Of a stretch of DNA of 64,000 nt, positions 10,501 to 25,500 are shown in pieces. The stretch spans positions 253,001 through 317,000 of the forward strand of contig JACATO010000970.1 in assembly GCA_018389105.1 (NCBI GenBank), given 5' to 3'. How positions within the stretch are numbered: position 1 is the first letter of the stretch; each line of letters starts with the position of its first letter. Origin of the DNA: Nautilus pompilius (lineage: Eukaryota; Mollusca; Cephalopoda; Nautilida; Nautilidae). Below the pieces are notes generated by a model. It was given only the letters and a program-made list of their open reading frames with translations, made no database searches and was not told where the DNA came from. The translations under genes and the position numbers were made by a program.

Positions 10501-13500
10501 CACATTCACATCTGCTGCACGCCGGCCGTGCATTTGCCAGGCTTACTCAGTAAATGAAGTATGGCCGCTCCAAACAGTCTGAAGTGAATTCTGGGTGGCG
10601 TCATTGGAGAGAACTGAAAGACTTGTTCATTATGTTTTGATGGTGAATGCAGAGATGAGGCATGTAACTGGGGAGGAGGAGAGTGGACAAGAAACTAACA
10701 ATAATTTGTATGTTTTTTGTTGTTTTTTTCTTTAATGCAGGAAAAAATATTTAGCTTCTATAGTCTTAAATTCCTTTAAATTGCAAGCCTATGATGGCTG
10801 GCTTTGGTATGTTGTAGAAAGATGTAGGATGGTTAGGAAATATTTTAACATTCAAATAATCTTTGTTGTGGAGAGATTCCCCAAAATTTCCGTTTCTTTT
10901 GTTTTCTAACCCATTGAAAGATGGTTGAAGAAAAATTTGTATGGAAATAATTTCAGGAAGCAGAAAGAAATTCTCTTCTAAAGGATGCCATGAGAGAGCA
11001 GGTGGTGCCTCAGTTGGTGGACTCTTGGTACCAGATCATGGTGAGTTCTAATGTTGCAGGTCCCCCCCCCCCACCCTCCTCCCTGTTGTCTGCTGGGAAG
11101 CATTGCCAAATCCTACAACACTAGGAGCTCGGCACTTCTGATTGCAGCAGGGAAATCTCTGATAGAGCTGTTTTTATTTCAGATGTGAGGAAACCCAAGA
11201 GGTTAGCTGATGAAGAAACCATGCCATTTGCAATTATCAAACAGGCTTCTTTCTTGCTGCTGTTGTCCTTTCTAAAAGATTTTAACGCATAGTTAGTCTA
11301 GTCATGACTGTTTTGCAAAACATATTAAAGCAAAATGTGTACAGGTTGAGAATCCCTTATCTGAAATTCTGAAAACTGAAAAGCTTCAAAATCCGAAATA
11401 TTTTCTGGAGAGCCTTCAGTAGGAAATTTCAGGTGGTTCTGGGAGGTTCATTGCCGACGTGTGGGTCCCGACATGCTTGACCTACGTGCATCACTCACTG
11501 TAATTTTTGTGCTTTTCTGTACTCTTTTGGTGTGAATGTACTTTTAAAATGTCTGCAAATACTCCTACGGTACCGGTAGGCCTACCGTAGTGATAGCTTA
11601 CCTTTCCAATGGTTAAATGTACATCTTTTTCTTATGGTTTCATGCACAAAATGATTTTAAAATATTGCTTAAAACTACCTGTAGGCTAATGTATCCATAT
11701 GCAGTTATAATGTTGTAAATGAACTTGCTGCCCAGCCCAGTCCCCACTACCCAGTGGGTTAGCTACCAAATTAAGCCAGTATATCTATATTCCAAAATCT
11801 GAAAAATTCAGGAATCCAAAACACATTTGGTCCCAAGGATTTTGGATAATGGATTCTCAACCTGTATTAGTAAGCAGTATTGATTGACTTCATGGCTGAA
11901 AACATTTTTTGTCATACTTTTGCCTTTAAAGTTACTTAAATACCTTTTGAAATTATTACTTTTGAACCATATATTGATGACAACATAGCTATCTAATCAA
12001 GAAGACTACAGAGAACTGTGTATGCATCACAGTTGTGCAGTGCTGTGTGGTGACAGCCTTTACTCTTACTTCAGAAGATCTTGTCTCCAAAATATTGCTA
12101 CAAGAATATGTAATTCTTAAATCTATTTGTAATTAGTTTTAATGCTTAAATTACTAAAAGATAAATAGCAATAGCACACAGAACTGGGTGGGGTAGTGTT
12201 CCTTTGTAGAAGGGAGGGAATAATAGTTCTATTTCTGATTAGTTAACAAACATTCTGAACAGCATCTACCCTTATTTTTATAAATAGCAGGCATACTCTG
12301 TTGAAGTAGAGTTATTTCAGTTTAATCCTTGGCTGGAATATTAGCTTTTCATGTGAGGAACTAGCAAATGTTGTGGAGACAGTTTGTAAGGATCTTCATA
12401 AAAGCTTGCAAATTGGTGAAGTAGAGCTAGGCATTTTGGTGGTTAGTAAAGCTTGGTCATAGTTTTTTGTTGTTGTTTTTTTTAAGATTTAAATAATAAT
12501 AATAAATATATCATTTAATTGTGTGAGTGTTTGTTTTAGGGTGAGAGTGTACTGATGCTGATTAACCTTTTCTGTTTTGACAGACTACATACCAATGCTC
12601 TGACCCCGAGATCGTCTGTATGTGTCTGAGTGTGGTAGGCCAGTACATCTCCTGGATAGACATCAATTTGGTGGCCAATGAGCTTTTTGTCACGGTCCTG
12701 CTAACATTCCTGAACATGCCATTGCTGAGAGAGTGCTCTTGTGACTGTATACATGAGATCATCTGTAAGGGGATGGATCCAGTTGCTAAAACTAAGCTGG
12801 TGGAGTCATTTGCATCCATACTCAACAATGCTGGAGTCATGTGTCCTGCTGAGGTGGGTCAGGGTTTTGATCTATAGTTGTGGTATTCTCATTAGTTAAC
12901 AAAAAACTTTTCTACAGTTTGTTTATTTTGAAAGTTTTGTTTTCTGGAGAAAAATGATACCCCTATTTTTTTTATTTTTTTTTTGAAGATAGGGCTGTTC
13001 ATGCATGAAACTGTGTCTAAAGAAATCAACTTGAGTGCATTGTGGTAAGTTTGTCAAACAGAGGGTTGATGCAAATTATAGATCAGCAACCAAAGTGTGC
13101 AGAACAAACTTTTACTTAAAAATTTTTTTTCATTTATATAGCAATGACAAAAATCTAAGTATATTAGAATTCAATGTATATTTAGTTCTGCTTGATGGAT
13201 AAAAGCAAGATAATCTATTGTATAAAATGTCTTCCCCAGCCATATTAGCCTCTGGATTTTTATTGCATGTTAATGAAGCAATAACATCAGAATTTATACT
13301 GTCACACTGCAGAATACTTTGAGGATACTAAATGTTCTGGAACATGAACCCTGGTGCCATTCGTCCACACCAATGCACTGCTGGCTGCAGCCATAATGAT
13401 TATACTGTCCAACACTGGCAGCAGATAGCACTTCCTCTACATCACCATACATGTAACCTGCTGATAGAGAAATCCAAACTGAAAAGAGTTTTTATCAAAA

Positions 13501-16500
13501 AACATCACTTGCTGCCATTTGTCTAACTATTTGAACCTTACTTAATCTAATCAAGTGTTAGAGGGATGATTGCGCAAAGGGAGACCAATATACGAATGTC
13601 TGATGCATAATCCTGCATGGTGAAGATGGTTTGTCCTCTCTTTGACTAACAGAAAATGTCATTGGATCTGTGGAGCATTGACAACTGTTCTGCAGATACA
13701 TTCTGACTGTCTTGTGTAAGGATATGACTATGCCTGGTCATGATGAATTCTGTCAATTTCTAATTTAAACTCACCATGAAATTTGCCTTTTATTTCAAAC
13801 CCAACTGCGAAAACATTAAGACTGTCTTATTTAAACAGGAAATGATGACATCTTTAAAATTCTTGGTGGAAGTGAGTGTCTTTAAACAATTATGATATGC
13901 ACACACTTGAATTACAGTGAATAGGATGATGATAAAAGATGTATGCTCAGTCAGCAAGTAAGCTACATGAAAGATGATTTGTTGCATCTCAGTTGTTTTT
14001 GCTGTTAGGGTTTCTTTGAATTTTTCTGTTTCTCATGACCCTTAAAACATTGAAAACGAAAGTGTTAAGGTCTTTTGAATTATTGGCAGCATTTGGGACA
14101 TTTGATCATTGATGAAAGTGGAAGAAAGTCATTTTGTACATTTGTGTAACGTGTCTGATTTGTACATGAAGGTCTGGTGGTGACAAGCACCTCAAATGCG
14201 AAAGAGACAAATGCAAATGAAAGTCATTGCAGGTGGTAAAAGTCAGAAAACCATGAGAGAATTAACTATTACATAGACTGAGTAAGAAAAACCAACTATT
14301 CCAATTAAGAGGGTTTTTAGAAAGCAACCTGAAATGTATTAGGAGTATTGTCTACAGTGGACCAGTTCAGAAATTTTGCTTTCCTGAGGTTTTTTGTATC
14401 ATTTTCAAGAATGGTAAGAGTCTGAACTACTGATGCTGAAGATAGATGTGTGTTTAATATTCTTGATATCTCAGTTTCAACAAACTGGATAGTTTTCTGA
14501 TAAATTGAGGGGTTTTGGAGGTGTGGTTTGAAATTTCTATTTTAAAATACTGTACAGTTGACTTGCATACTGCATCTGCTTAACCTTGTTGGCAGTTTGT
14601 GATAGAAAGTCTTAATTTTCTTTTTTTTTTTTTTTAAACAAATTTGTGGTAATGGTAAAAGAACTTTTACTGTCTGCCATTCAAGGAAAGCACAGTTTGG
14701 TATGCATCTAATGGAAAAAGAGGAAAACTGTGTGTATCCCACCAATTCCTGTAATAACCAGATGCAATGGTTGGTTCCAAGCTGTTCATCTCGAACATAC
14801 TATGGACTGTATATAATTTTTACTAGGAAAAGAGGTAGTACTAGCTCCTGCTTACATGCCAATCAGTGGCAGTCACAGAAGGATTAGAGGCTTTAAAGGA
14901 ATGTGCACCATGACAGACAGCTTACTAAGAGCCCGTTCTCGTAAAGGGGGTAGGAATGTGCTCAAGCTAGCCAACCTTCTACAGCAAAGATTGCACTGTT
15001 GGAAAGCTGCAAAAAAATAAAACGTTTTTAGGTCCGCCTTGACTTGCTGCTCATTCTGGTGCATCTTTTCTTTTAATGCTTGTCATTTTGTACTATAACT
15101 AGTCTTGTGTAAACCATTGCTTAGCCCAGTTATTTTTTATAATGCTACAGTTGGACTTCATCTACTCTTGAGTTGAAATTGCATTAACTAAAATTTGCTT
15201 AGCTTTTTTTCCATGTCAAAACCAGATTTTTAATTGCCACCCTGACTGGATCTGTCAGTGATGCTACCAGTCTGGTGGAGGCATGTGTACAGTTGGCTGA
15301 TGATTAACTGATCACTGTCGACTTCTCTGTAGCATTTGCAGCCGACCTGCTGCGAGAAGTCTGTGGCCACACACACCTACCTACCTGTGTAACACCATTG
15401 TGGGTTTTACAACACAATGATGTCAGCTACATCATACCCACATTTTTTAATCCATAAATATGTGTGCATTTTGAAATTCTTGTTGCTGTACGTTTTTTGG
15501 AGCAGTTCGTTTGGTTGTTTTAACTTGTATCCCACATTGGATTTCAGACCTGTGAGGTGACAAAGAGATTAGAGGTTTGTCAACGTTTTGGTTGCTCTAA
15601 ATAATTTTGATAAAATGTACCCTAAACTCCAGTATCCATGGAATTTTGTGCCCAGTATATCTTGAGACAGCACTTTGTGTGTTTGTGGAAAAAGTTTAAA
15701 TATTTTTCCAAATAACAGTATACAGTAATAAACTTAAGCAAAATAAACAAAGCTTCTTTTTTTTTAAAAAAAATATAAAAATATTTGGTTATTTGATTTT
15801 TAAATTTAGCTCTTTGCATTTGTGTGTGCGTGTTTTCTATTGGCTCATCTTGTCTTGTGTTGATGTTCACATTTCCTAATCTTCACCTGAATATGTTGTA
15901 GTTTCCTAGTTTTGACTCTGCACATGCCTGATGGCCATCAGACGGGCAAACAGACACCTGAAATGTTCCATATTTTACATGTACATCAGTTAATGCACAT
16001 GGTTAATGTCTTTAAATATATGATGTAGAAGTTGGAAGAAAAAGTCTGTTTAACTTTTTATCTTTAAAGGATGAAGAAGGAGATTATCTTGCTAAGTTGG
16101 CAAAACTTATCAATGGGATGGGTATAAGCTTGATTCATTGTTACCAGAAGTAAGTATTGTTTTATCTGTTCTGTTAACTGTAACAACATAACTGCTGACT
16201 GCTGTATCACATGCTAATCCGATTGTCTGTGGGAGTTTTATACAGGGCAGGTGTTAAGAGAGGTCGGATAGTGCAAACTGTTAGTTTTAGATTTGTTAAC
16301 TGCATCAGACAGTCTTATCTAAACACACTTTCATTACTTGGTTTGGTACATTTAATCAAATCATTAAGAACATACAAAGACAATTAAATAATGTCGCATG
16401 TAACAACACTTGAGATGGTCACCTTGTCCTTTAAGCTCTAAAGTACTAAAAATTTGGGGTCCTTAAGATGAAAGTATTGTGTGCTCTTATTGTTTCCAGG

Positions 16501-19500
16501 TTGATGTATTTTGGTTAAAGAACAAACAATGGACAAGGAATGAAATTTTAATGAAGACAGTAGTGTTGTTGAAACCAAAACAGTTCTCCAGTTAATTCAA
16601 CTGAAATCCACATGTGTGGGGAAGGGGGAAGGCATTGTCTGTCGTGCTCAGTCCTTTGTAGAGCTTATCTGGCACGTGTCTTTAACTGAATATTCGTGCA
16701 GAAATGACCATCTTTCTGATTACTGATGTTCTCGGTTCATCAGTTGACTTGATGAAATTCAGAGCCGCCATCACCAGCTTCACCATTTTTTCCATGTTGA
16801 GTTTTTTTGAGCTAACCTGTGGCTCATCAATCTGCTGCTGTTTGTCACCAGTAGAAGCATACTGCCTATATTTTAGATAAGATTAACTGGCCCCCACTCA
16901 ATCCTGACAAATCTCCAATGACCAAAATCTGTGGGTCAGCAGCTTCCACTGTTTAATGTGGGCAGCCTCTACCAGTTAACCTACACCTCACCAATCTGTG
17001 AATATTCGACTGCTCTTTAGGATGCTGTTTGCAGAAAAGATGGCACCTGGGTTTAGCCAGTCCATACAGTAAATTTGGGATATCTCAAAACAAGTCAACA
17101 GCAAAGTGCAGAGACATTCTACCTGTCTGTCATTTGTGGCCTAAACTGATTGTTACTCAAACTGCAGACTTGTCTCAGTTTCAATGGATAAAATGCTATA
17201 CCCATGTTTTATGAACTAACTATTTATTTCATTGGCCAATTTTTGGCAGATATATAAAAAATATTCTGAATATTTGTACATTATGGATATTCACATGTTA
17301 AACTTTTCCAGGAAATATCCAGCACTGCAAAAGGGTTAATATATATATATATATATCTTCATGCTGAATTACTTTTGGGTATTCTTTTTTTCTTTTTAGT
17401 GCAAATTGGTGTATTTAAAAAAAAAAACAATAGGCTGCATGAAGTTGGTGCTGAGGTCTAAAGGTTCTAAAAATTGGCAAAATGGGCAATGTACCAGTTC
17501 TAGGTTTTAATAACATTTAAACTGGGCAATATTTAGTAAACCATAGGATGCAGTTCAATGATCCATATTCATAGTTTTGTTTTTTCTCATTAGTAGGCAA
17601 ATTTCCTCATCTTAAAAGACCCCATTCCCTTACTGAAACACACCTTGAAATTAAGGTCGGTATGTTTAGAAGAGACCAAAAGTTTCTAAGTTGAGGTGTG
17701 AGTCGAGTCCCGTAATACACGGGGCTTGGGTGAGATGACATTGGACCTTCATGAGGTCCACTTTCTTTCTTTTCTTTTTCAGACTCGTGAAGAGTGGTGA
17801 CCTGGTCAATGCTGCTGTCACGCTGCAGTCACTGGAGAACAAGCTGCCGCTGATGTCTCGTTTTCTTGGCCACGACGATGACGATATTTCCGAGGCGGTG
17901 GCCGGCTTTGCCCAGGATTACATCATGCTCCTAAAGCAGCTGCAGAACCTCACTCAGAGCCACCAGAAAAGCATAGAGGTGGGTTGGTCAAAACGAGATC
18001 ACCCCAAAAAATTGGGACCTCAACTATGTATTTATTAGTGGCAGAATATTAAGATGATTTCTCTCAGTGATGGTGCTACCTGCCAGCAACTATTTTTAAT
18101 TTTTTCTTTTGTTGAGACAGAGAGTATTTGTTTTTTTACACAGTTGTCTGATCTTATTTTATTATCAAATATGGCGTCGTGGTAATTCCACTTTAAATTT
18201 TGGCTAGCTTTTCTTTCCCATTTCCCCCATTTTACCACAGTAATTAACTACTTACTGTCTCTTGTGGTGATTAGACTTGAAATCTGGGTTCTTGTTTTCA
18301 CCTGTTTTGGTGCTAATTACTTTCAGGTTAATTTGGTTTATCTTCTAAAATCTCTTTGATTGTGCTGCTGTTGTATACAGGTTGAGCATATTACTGCATT
18401 GATGACGCCATTTAAGGCAAACGTAAAATAAGTGTTTAACTAATTAACTTTACAAATCGGCATAAAATATTTGGTTACACCCTAATTGACAGTACACTAT
18501 ACTTACACTGGCTTAGTTCACCTTGACAAGCACACAAATTATATTTAATTATTATATTTTGATTTACTTTTTAAAATAGTCCTCTGATGATAGAGATGAA
18601 GTATCTGAGGTACACAGCTAAGATACTAGACTTAAATATTTCTTAAATAAAGCCAAATCAGTTGGGAAGGAACAAATCAATTTTTTTTAAAATTTGCACC
18701 ATTGAATTTATAGTATATTTATGGTATTTCATTGGTGAGTCAGTTCTTTGCCAGTGTATGTATGCATCTTTCTCTACTAGTGGTATTTATGGACTTTTTA
18801 ATTTTTTAACAGAACATTTTGTACATAATAGTGAAGAAGATGAAGTATGATGACAGCTACAACTTTAGTCAAGAGGTAAGAAAACAAAGTATCTGAATTC
18901 AGCCAAAATTCATTTAAAAGATTTGTATTTTGTTTAACTGTGAAATTCTTTAATGGTAGACCAGCACTTGACAGTGGCACAGTATAGGGGCTGATGATAT
19001 TAAATATGCCATCCCAGAGAAGAAGGGGGACATATCCCAATGTGGTACATTTAGAAAATGATTTTGATTTAACATATACATGTAAATCTTTTGGATACTA
19101 TTAGCTCAGTAAGAACAATTCAAAGTTTAAACTTTCAACAACTATCTCTGGAACTATTCAATATTTTTTTCCTCAAATTTTGAACTGAACAACTTGAGAC
19201 ATTTTCCAAACAATTATAAATGGTGATTCTCCAATATGTTATGTCATTGATTTTGGGTGGGGTGCAGTGGGTGCTTTGCATCATGTAATGTGACAACAGA
19301 TGATTTGACTTAAATATATTTACTCAAAATATAAAACTTAATCATATAATTATAGTAATTATATCACTGAACAAATTCCAATTATTAGTTTTAGTGTCTG
19401 TATCATTTTATTCAGGGAATTGTACTGAGTATTCATTCCAAAATCAGAGATGGCTAACTTTATGTTAACAGTTTGGCCTAGGTGAAAAGTACTTTTGCTA

Positions 19501-22500
19501 TTCGTTGGATGCTTAGATTGCACATTGCAAGTTTCGTACAAACATCTTCAAAGAGAGAAATTAGGATTGCAATGTTGAATTTTTGTTTGTCTGGTTATTG
19601 AGGGGCAAAGTAGCTGACAGTTCACTGATCTTTAATTGGTAACATTTTTGGGAAATAAATATCTTGATTGCCCGTGTATACAGAAAAAAGATCTTGCTAT
19701 ATCTGAATTATTTATGTAGTTTTGATGGACCTCTTGGTAGTTGTCAGTTGTTACTAGTATGTTTTCTTGGTTGACCAACTGGCCAAACTAGTTCTAAAAT
19801 GGAATCATTTGCTTTCTATATTTTAAAAAATGCTTGAATGCCATCTTCATCCACTTTGCTTGTCACAGTTACTAGTGTTTTAGTGTATGAGTAATACCGT
19901 CTTCTGTTTTTTTTTTGTATTTTATGAATGAATTAATGTTCATCGGGAAATCTCATTGAATTATGAGTGAAATGTGTGCTGAGTGCAGAACAAGTAGACT
20001 GGATACTTCTCTTTGTTTCAGGGTGAAGAAGAGGCCATGTTTCAAGATTACAGAAAACAGGTCAAGGTCATCTTCAACAATCTGGCTCAGCTGGTAAGTT
20101 GGACTGCGACGTTAAATACCTCGAGTTTGAAAAATTAATAAATGCAAATTATTTTGGCAGTAACTGAAAAAAATAAATAAAAGAGACAGCAGTGTTCCAT
20201 TTTGAAGATTTGGTAAACTTTATAAACCACAAACCAAACTCTAAGCAAGTTGTAATTTTACTTTAAATAACACAAATGGAACTTAATTTTATTGAACACA
20301 AATCAAAAACTTTTTTTAAAAAAACACTTTAGTTCTTGAAAGGAAGAAAATAGAACATTTTCTTTGTTCTTTAAATAGCAGAAATGCTTTGTTTTGGGGG
20401 GTTATATTATGATAATTAAAACAGTTGATCTAATTATGACATTGAAGAGAGAAAAATATTGACAATGAGCTGTGTGTTTACACCATTTTATCTGAAGCAG
20501 TTATCTATCCACTGTTCAACTTTAGGCTAGAAGGCAAATTGTGGGCATGTTTCTGGTCAGTACTGGATTGAAAGTGTGAGAAATCAGTAAGTGTTCATCT
20601 CGATCTCGTAGAACATCCTTGTCTGCGCTTCTGATCTGAGTTGGGCTTTGTATAAAATTCATATCTAAGTAAATATGCTGGAGAAATAAGAATCAATTAT
20701 AGTTGGAGGGTTAAATCTGTCTGGCCTCATGAGAATTTAATGCAGTTGTAAGAAAGGAAAGTCTTTGCTTGGCTTTTTTCTTCAGGACTCTGATTTGATC
20801 GTGGTAGCCGTACATAACATTGTTGCAACTACACTGCCCCAGTGGAAGACTATGGACTTCCAAGATGTTGAGTTAGCCATCACACTGATGTATATGCTTG
20901 GTGAGGCTGTGCCTGTAAGTTTTAATTTTAAAAAACGTTTTGTTAATTCATGATGACATTTTTTTTCTTCCAGTTATCTTCATATATTTGAGCTTTTTGT
21001 CTGATCAGATTTCAAGTTTTTATGCTAAACTAGGTGACTGCTAAAGAACAGACTTGATATGCTGCATAAAACATTTCTTCTGATCTGTGCCATTAATCTT
21101 AAGGGAACTTTGCTTGCATCCTACATGGTGCTCTTTCATGTTAGTGGGCTGTGTGGGTTCAGGTGTTACTAACTTTTCTACTCTTGCTTTAAAGGCGCTA
21201 TAAATGCAACATGGTGATGTCTGAAATTGCATTTAGTAATTTTAGCAATGTAAATGAATCATGAATAGTAATTCTAACGTGTACTATTTTTTTAGACTTA
21301 AACTAATCCTCTGGCATGGGTGTGATGCAAACTGGACTGCCAAGGTCAGGGCCCCGAGTTTGCTTCCCATGGGATGGGACTGGATTGGGTTGGTGTACCT
21401 CCCTAGCACACTTTCTTCTTGCTCTCTTCCAGCAGCCAGCACATGGTTTTTCTTGAGTCTCTTCTGTTTCTTCTCGCATCTTGTAATAGAGAGCTCTGGC
21501 AGGAATTTTCCTGCTGAAGTCAGAATTGTAGCACAGAAATGGCATTGTGGTAACCATGACAACTATTTTGGTGTGTTCTTTTTTTTTTAAACACTTCTAT
21601 CAGTTAAGCCAAAAGAAAAGAATGTTTTATTAACACATTTATGCAGCCATTTTATCCTGTGCCATTTCTGTTATCTCTAAATACTTAAACAGATTATTAA
21701 AAGTTAGATTTTATTTAAATTTATTTTCAATTTAAGGACATTTTTTATAAAATATTTTGAAATGTATACATTAAAAAAAATTTTTATTCCCAGCATATTT
21801 AGAAAAAAACAACAACAAACACTATAAGAGAGTTTATAAATGAGTGTGGTCATCTTTGTTTCTCTCTCCTTCCAGACCACCCAGGGCCAGCTTTTTTCAG
21901 GCGATGAAACAAAGGTTTCACCTTTGCAGCAAATGATGAGACTGGTGAGTGATACTAGTGCGGAGGTTTAATTTAATTCTTAGTCTATAAAAATCCTCAC
22001 TGAAAGTCAAAATAATTTTTTAAAAATGTATTTATTTTTTTTTTTTTTTTTAGAGGCTCGGTCTGGTAAATGGATTCCTTATATATGGTTTTATTCAAAA
22101 TGGCTGCTAACTCACTGGGATGTGTTTTGTTTTTGTTTTTTTTTTTGTCACTTTTTTTATTAGATGGAAATAAATCTTGAAGTTACTTTGAATTCTTAGA
22201 TGCTACACAAGAGAATACCGCCACCACTGCTTGCTCTGATCTGCGTGCTTTGCCTGATTGACTTTGATGAATGAAATTCTATTTTTGTTTCTTTCTCTTT
22301 TTTTTTTTTTTTTTTGTAATATTCCATGGCTTTTGAAAAGTATATGAATAAAATCTATTTTCCATGCTGGTGGAGTTCTGTAATAAAGGGTGGTGAGGGT
22401 GCCATCGGGTTTGAATCTGGGGCTGGTTTTGGCATGCGTGTCTTTCTAGAATGGTTTCTTTTTGCTTTTCCTCAGCAGCTGGTGGCGTGGGTTCCCTCCC

Positions 22501-25500
22501 ACATCCAAAAAAGATAAAAATAAGAGAGTGCCACTATGGCTTTCCGGGTACTTAAGGAGTGCGTGTAATAAGTTGTCTGGTTTTCTTGGATATTCCTTGT
22601 CACCCTGACCCGCTGTAAGGTGCGGCTGCTATGCAAGCAGCAGCTGTCTTCAGTTGTCAGGGGTGACCATCATTATTATAATAGATGTGGCTCCTTGGTG
22701 GGGGGGTTGATGTCTTAGTTATCAGCATCCCTTTTTGTACTAGAGAAATCAGAAGTTCTTGATCAAACAACATGGATTTCGCTAAAGTGTAACTTCATGA
22801 GTCTTAAGGGGAGACAATTTCAATGATCGTCAGAAAAGTCTTAATCTTTCTTTCTTCCCCCTCCCACCCCCAAAACTGACTCTCCTTTCCATAGACAATT
22901 GATACCTGGTAAAAATACTTAGGGACTCAAGCTTTTGCCAATAACAAATAACATCTCAGTGTTTTCTCTCCACAGATTTTACCCTTGTTCATGAATTGAA
23001 GTCTTATCATTTCAAATTCCTTACTTAAAATACCAAGGCTAAAGAAGCCATTTCCTCCTTCAGAATTGGTTTTAATATTTTGGAAACTTATTTATTACTA
23101 TTGGCATAAATACCTTATTGGATTATAAAAAGATGCTTTTGATGTTAATTTACCTTTATTTATTTATTCTTTAAAACTTTCAGCTGGTCTCAACAAGTGT
23201 AAGCTGCAGCAGTCATATGATAGTTCAGCTGCAGTATTTTGAAACAGTGGTTCGATATGAGAAGTTTTTTTCCTGTCAGCCAGAGTACATTCCTGATGTA
23301 CTGGTAAGCAAACACAAGACTCCATTATCCTCCCTATGCAATTTGCTACAGGTGTCTAAGCATGTTGCGTGATTGGTTCTCCCCTGCTGTCATTGGCAGT
23401 TTCTTTGCCATCGGTTCCAACAAGTTTTCCTGATGCTTGATCCTTTAGATCTGCTGTAGTTGTCTCTCTTAGTGACTTATTGTTCTCATTTGGAGTACAT
23501 GGATAAAATGAATGCATCTTGTTTTCCTTGGGTGGTGGTGAATGGCTGAGTATGTAGCATGTAGCTGAGGGTCTGATTTTGATCCACACTGGTTAACCTC
23601 CCATGGCATGGTTCCTTACAAGGCCACACTGGTGTGGGTTTACTCCGACAGCTGAGCAGAAGTTCTAGTAGGCACTCTGTTTCCTGCTGAAAGCAGAAGT
23701 GCCAGCCCCCCCCCACAACATCTGAGTAGGAAAACACTTGTCAGTTTTCCAAAAAAAAGGAAAAAAAACTGGTTAACTGAATGAATGTGTATTTGGGGAA
23801 ATATTTGTTAAATGTTTCTGTTTGCGCATGCATGTCTTTTAGTAAAAACAAATGTTATTTCGGCTCTTTCTGAAATTTGTCGGCAGTCGTGTTGGCTTTT
23901 GGTCCAGGTTTAGTTTCTAAAGTTGTTTGGGTGGGGCAGGGTGGCCTCATGAAAAATTCCTAAAGCTGTTTGGCTTCCGAATTGTCTGTTTTTTTTTTTT
24001 TCCTTCCCTTCCTAGATGTCTTTCTTGGATGAGCGGGGCTTCAGAAACCAATCACCGCAGATTCGCAGCAGGACAGCGTACCTGTTCTCCAGATTTATCA
24101 AATGTTTAAAGTGAGGCTGGTGTTTTTGTTTTTTTTTTTTTCTCCGTTTAACTTTAATTTCAGTTTACTTCTTAGGTAAAACTATTTCTTTCTAATGGTT
24201 TTTCTGCATGATTAATGTTGTTGATGCATGGGCAATGCTGTAGTTCTTCTTTGAAGAGACCATAAACTAAATGTGCATTTGTATGTTGCTAGTTTTCTAA
24301 TCATTACTTCAAGATAGCTAAACACAACGAAACAAAATATGGGAGAATCTAATTATTCCTTATAATTACTTGGTAATTTGGGATGGGTAATTTTAGCACT
24401 GAAACCAGGGGGGGTGGCGTTTTGTTTGGCAGCTATGCATGAATGATTGTTAACAGGTGACTTCACTTTGTTGTTAGCAGATCTCACCTCCATAACTACC
24501 TGGAGGATATTCTGAAGAGAATGCAGGATTTGCTTACACTGCAGTTTTTAGAGAATGGATGCCAGCAGCTCCTCTCCAACGAGGACCAGCTGTTTATTTA
24601 TGAAACAGCGGGGACCCTCATCGTTTCCAGCAACTTTCCTCCTGAGGTGACGTGAAATTTTTTCATTGCTGTGATGACCTTCGAGCTTGACTTCATGTCT
24701 CAGATATCTGTGCCACCATCAGTCTAGGATATGATGATGATGATGATAATTATATATGTATGAGATTGCTTTAGCTAAGTAAGCTGATTATTATGACAGA
24801 TTCCATGAATCCTCTCTTTCATTTTCATGTATGCTCAGTAGTTTTGTTATTGTGAACTGAAAACCCATTGGATCATTTGTTAAAGTGAGCGACTAAACTA
24901 ACTTGTGGTGCTGGTGAACACTTAATTTTTATATCTGAAGGATTTTACAGAATTTAGCACAGCTGGCTCTATGAATTAGCAAATTTTATAAACTTATTCC
25001 AATTAAATATTTTGTTTGTTTGATAATATTTTAAAAAATAAAGCACTAGTCTCAGTTGCTCTGAATTTGCTGATGCCTCCAACTTCCTCCTATCCACCAG
25101 ACTCCAGCCAGTAAGCTCATGCACTCTCTCTGAAACACTTTGAATTTTTTTCATCTCTGCTTACATTTCAAACAGAGAAAACAGTTACTGATGCAACAGC
25201 TACTGGCACCGATCGTTACAAAGTTTGAAGCTCTTCTGACCTTGATATGCACAGAGACGGATGAGGACCAACAGCTAGTATATGCCAAAACCATTTACAA
25301 CGCTATGGGTTTTGCAAGGTGATGCATTTTTTCTTCTCTTTCTCATCTTGTACGAATCTTTGATTTCTGTGGTTCATTGTGAAAGGGGAATAGGTGGGGC
25401 TTTTTTTTTTTTTTTTTTTTTTTTTGCAGCCTTAAGAGGAAAAGGAAAATTCTTTAAAGAAACTGAAAAAAATTATTTATTTACATTCTTCTCAATTCCA

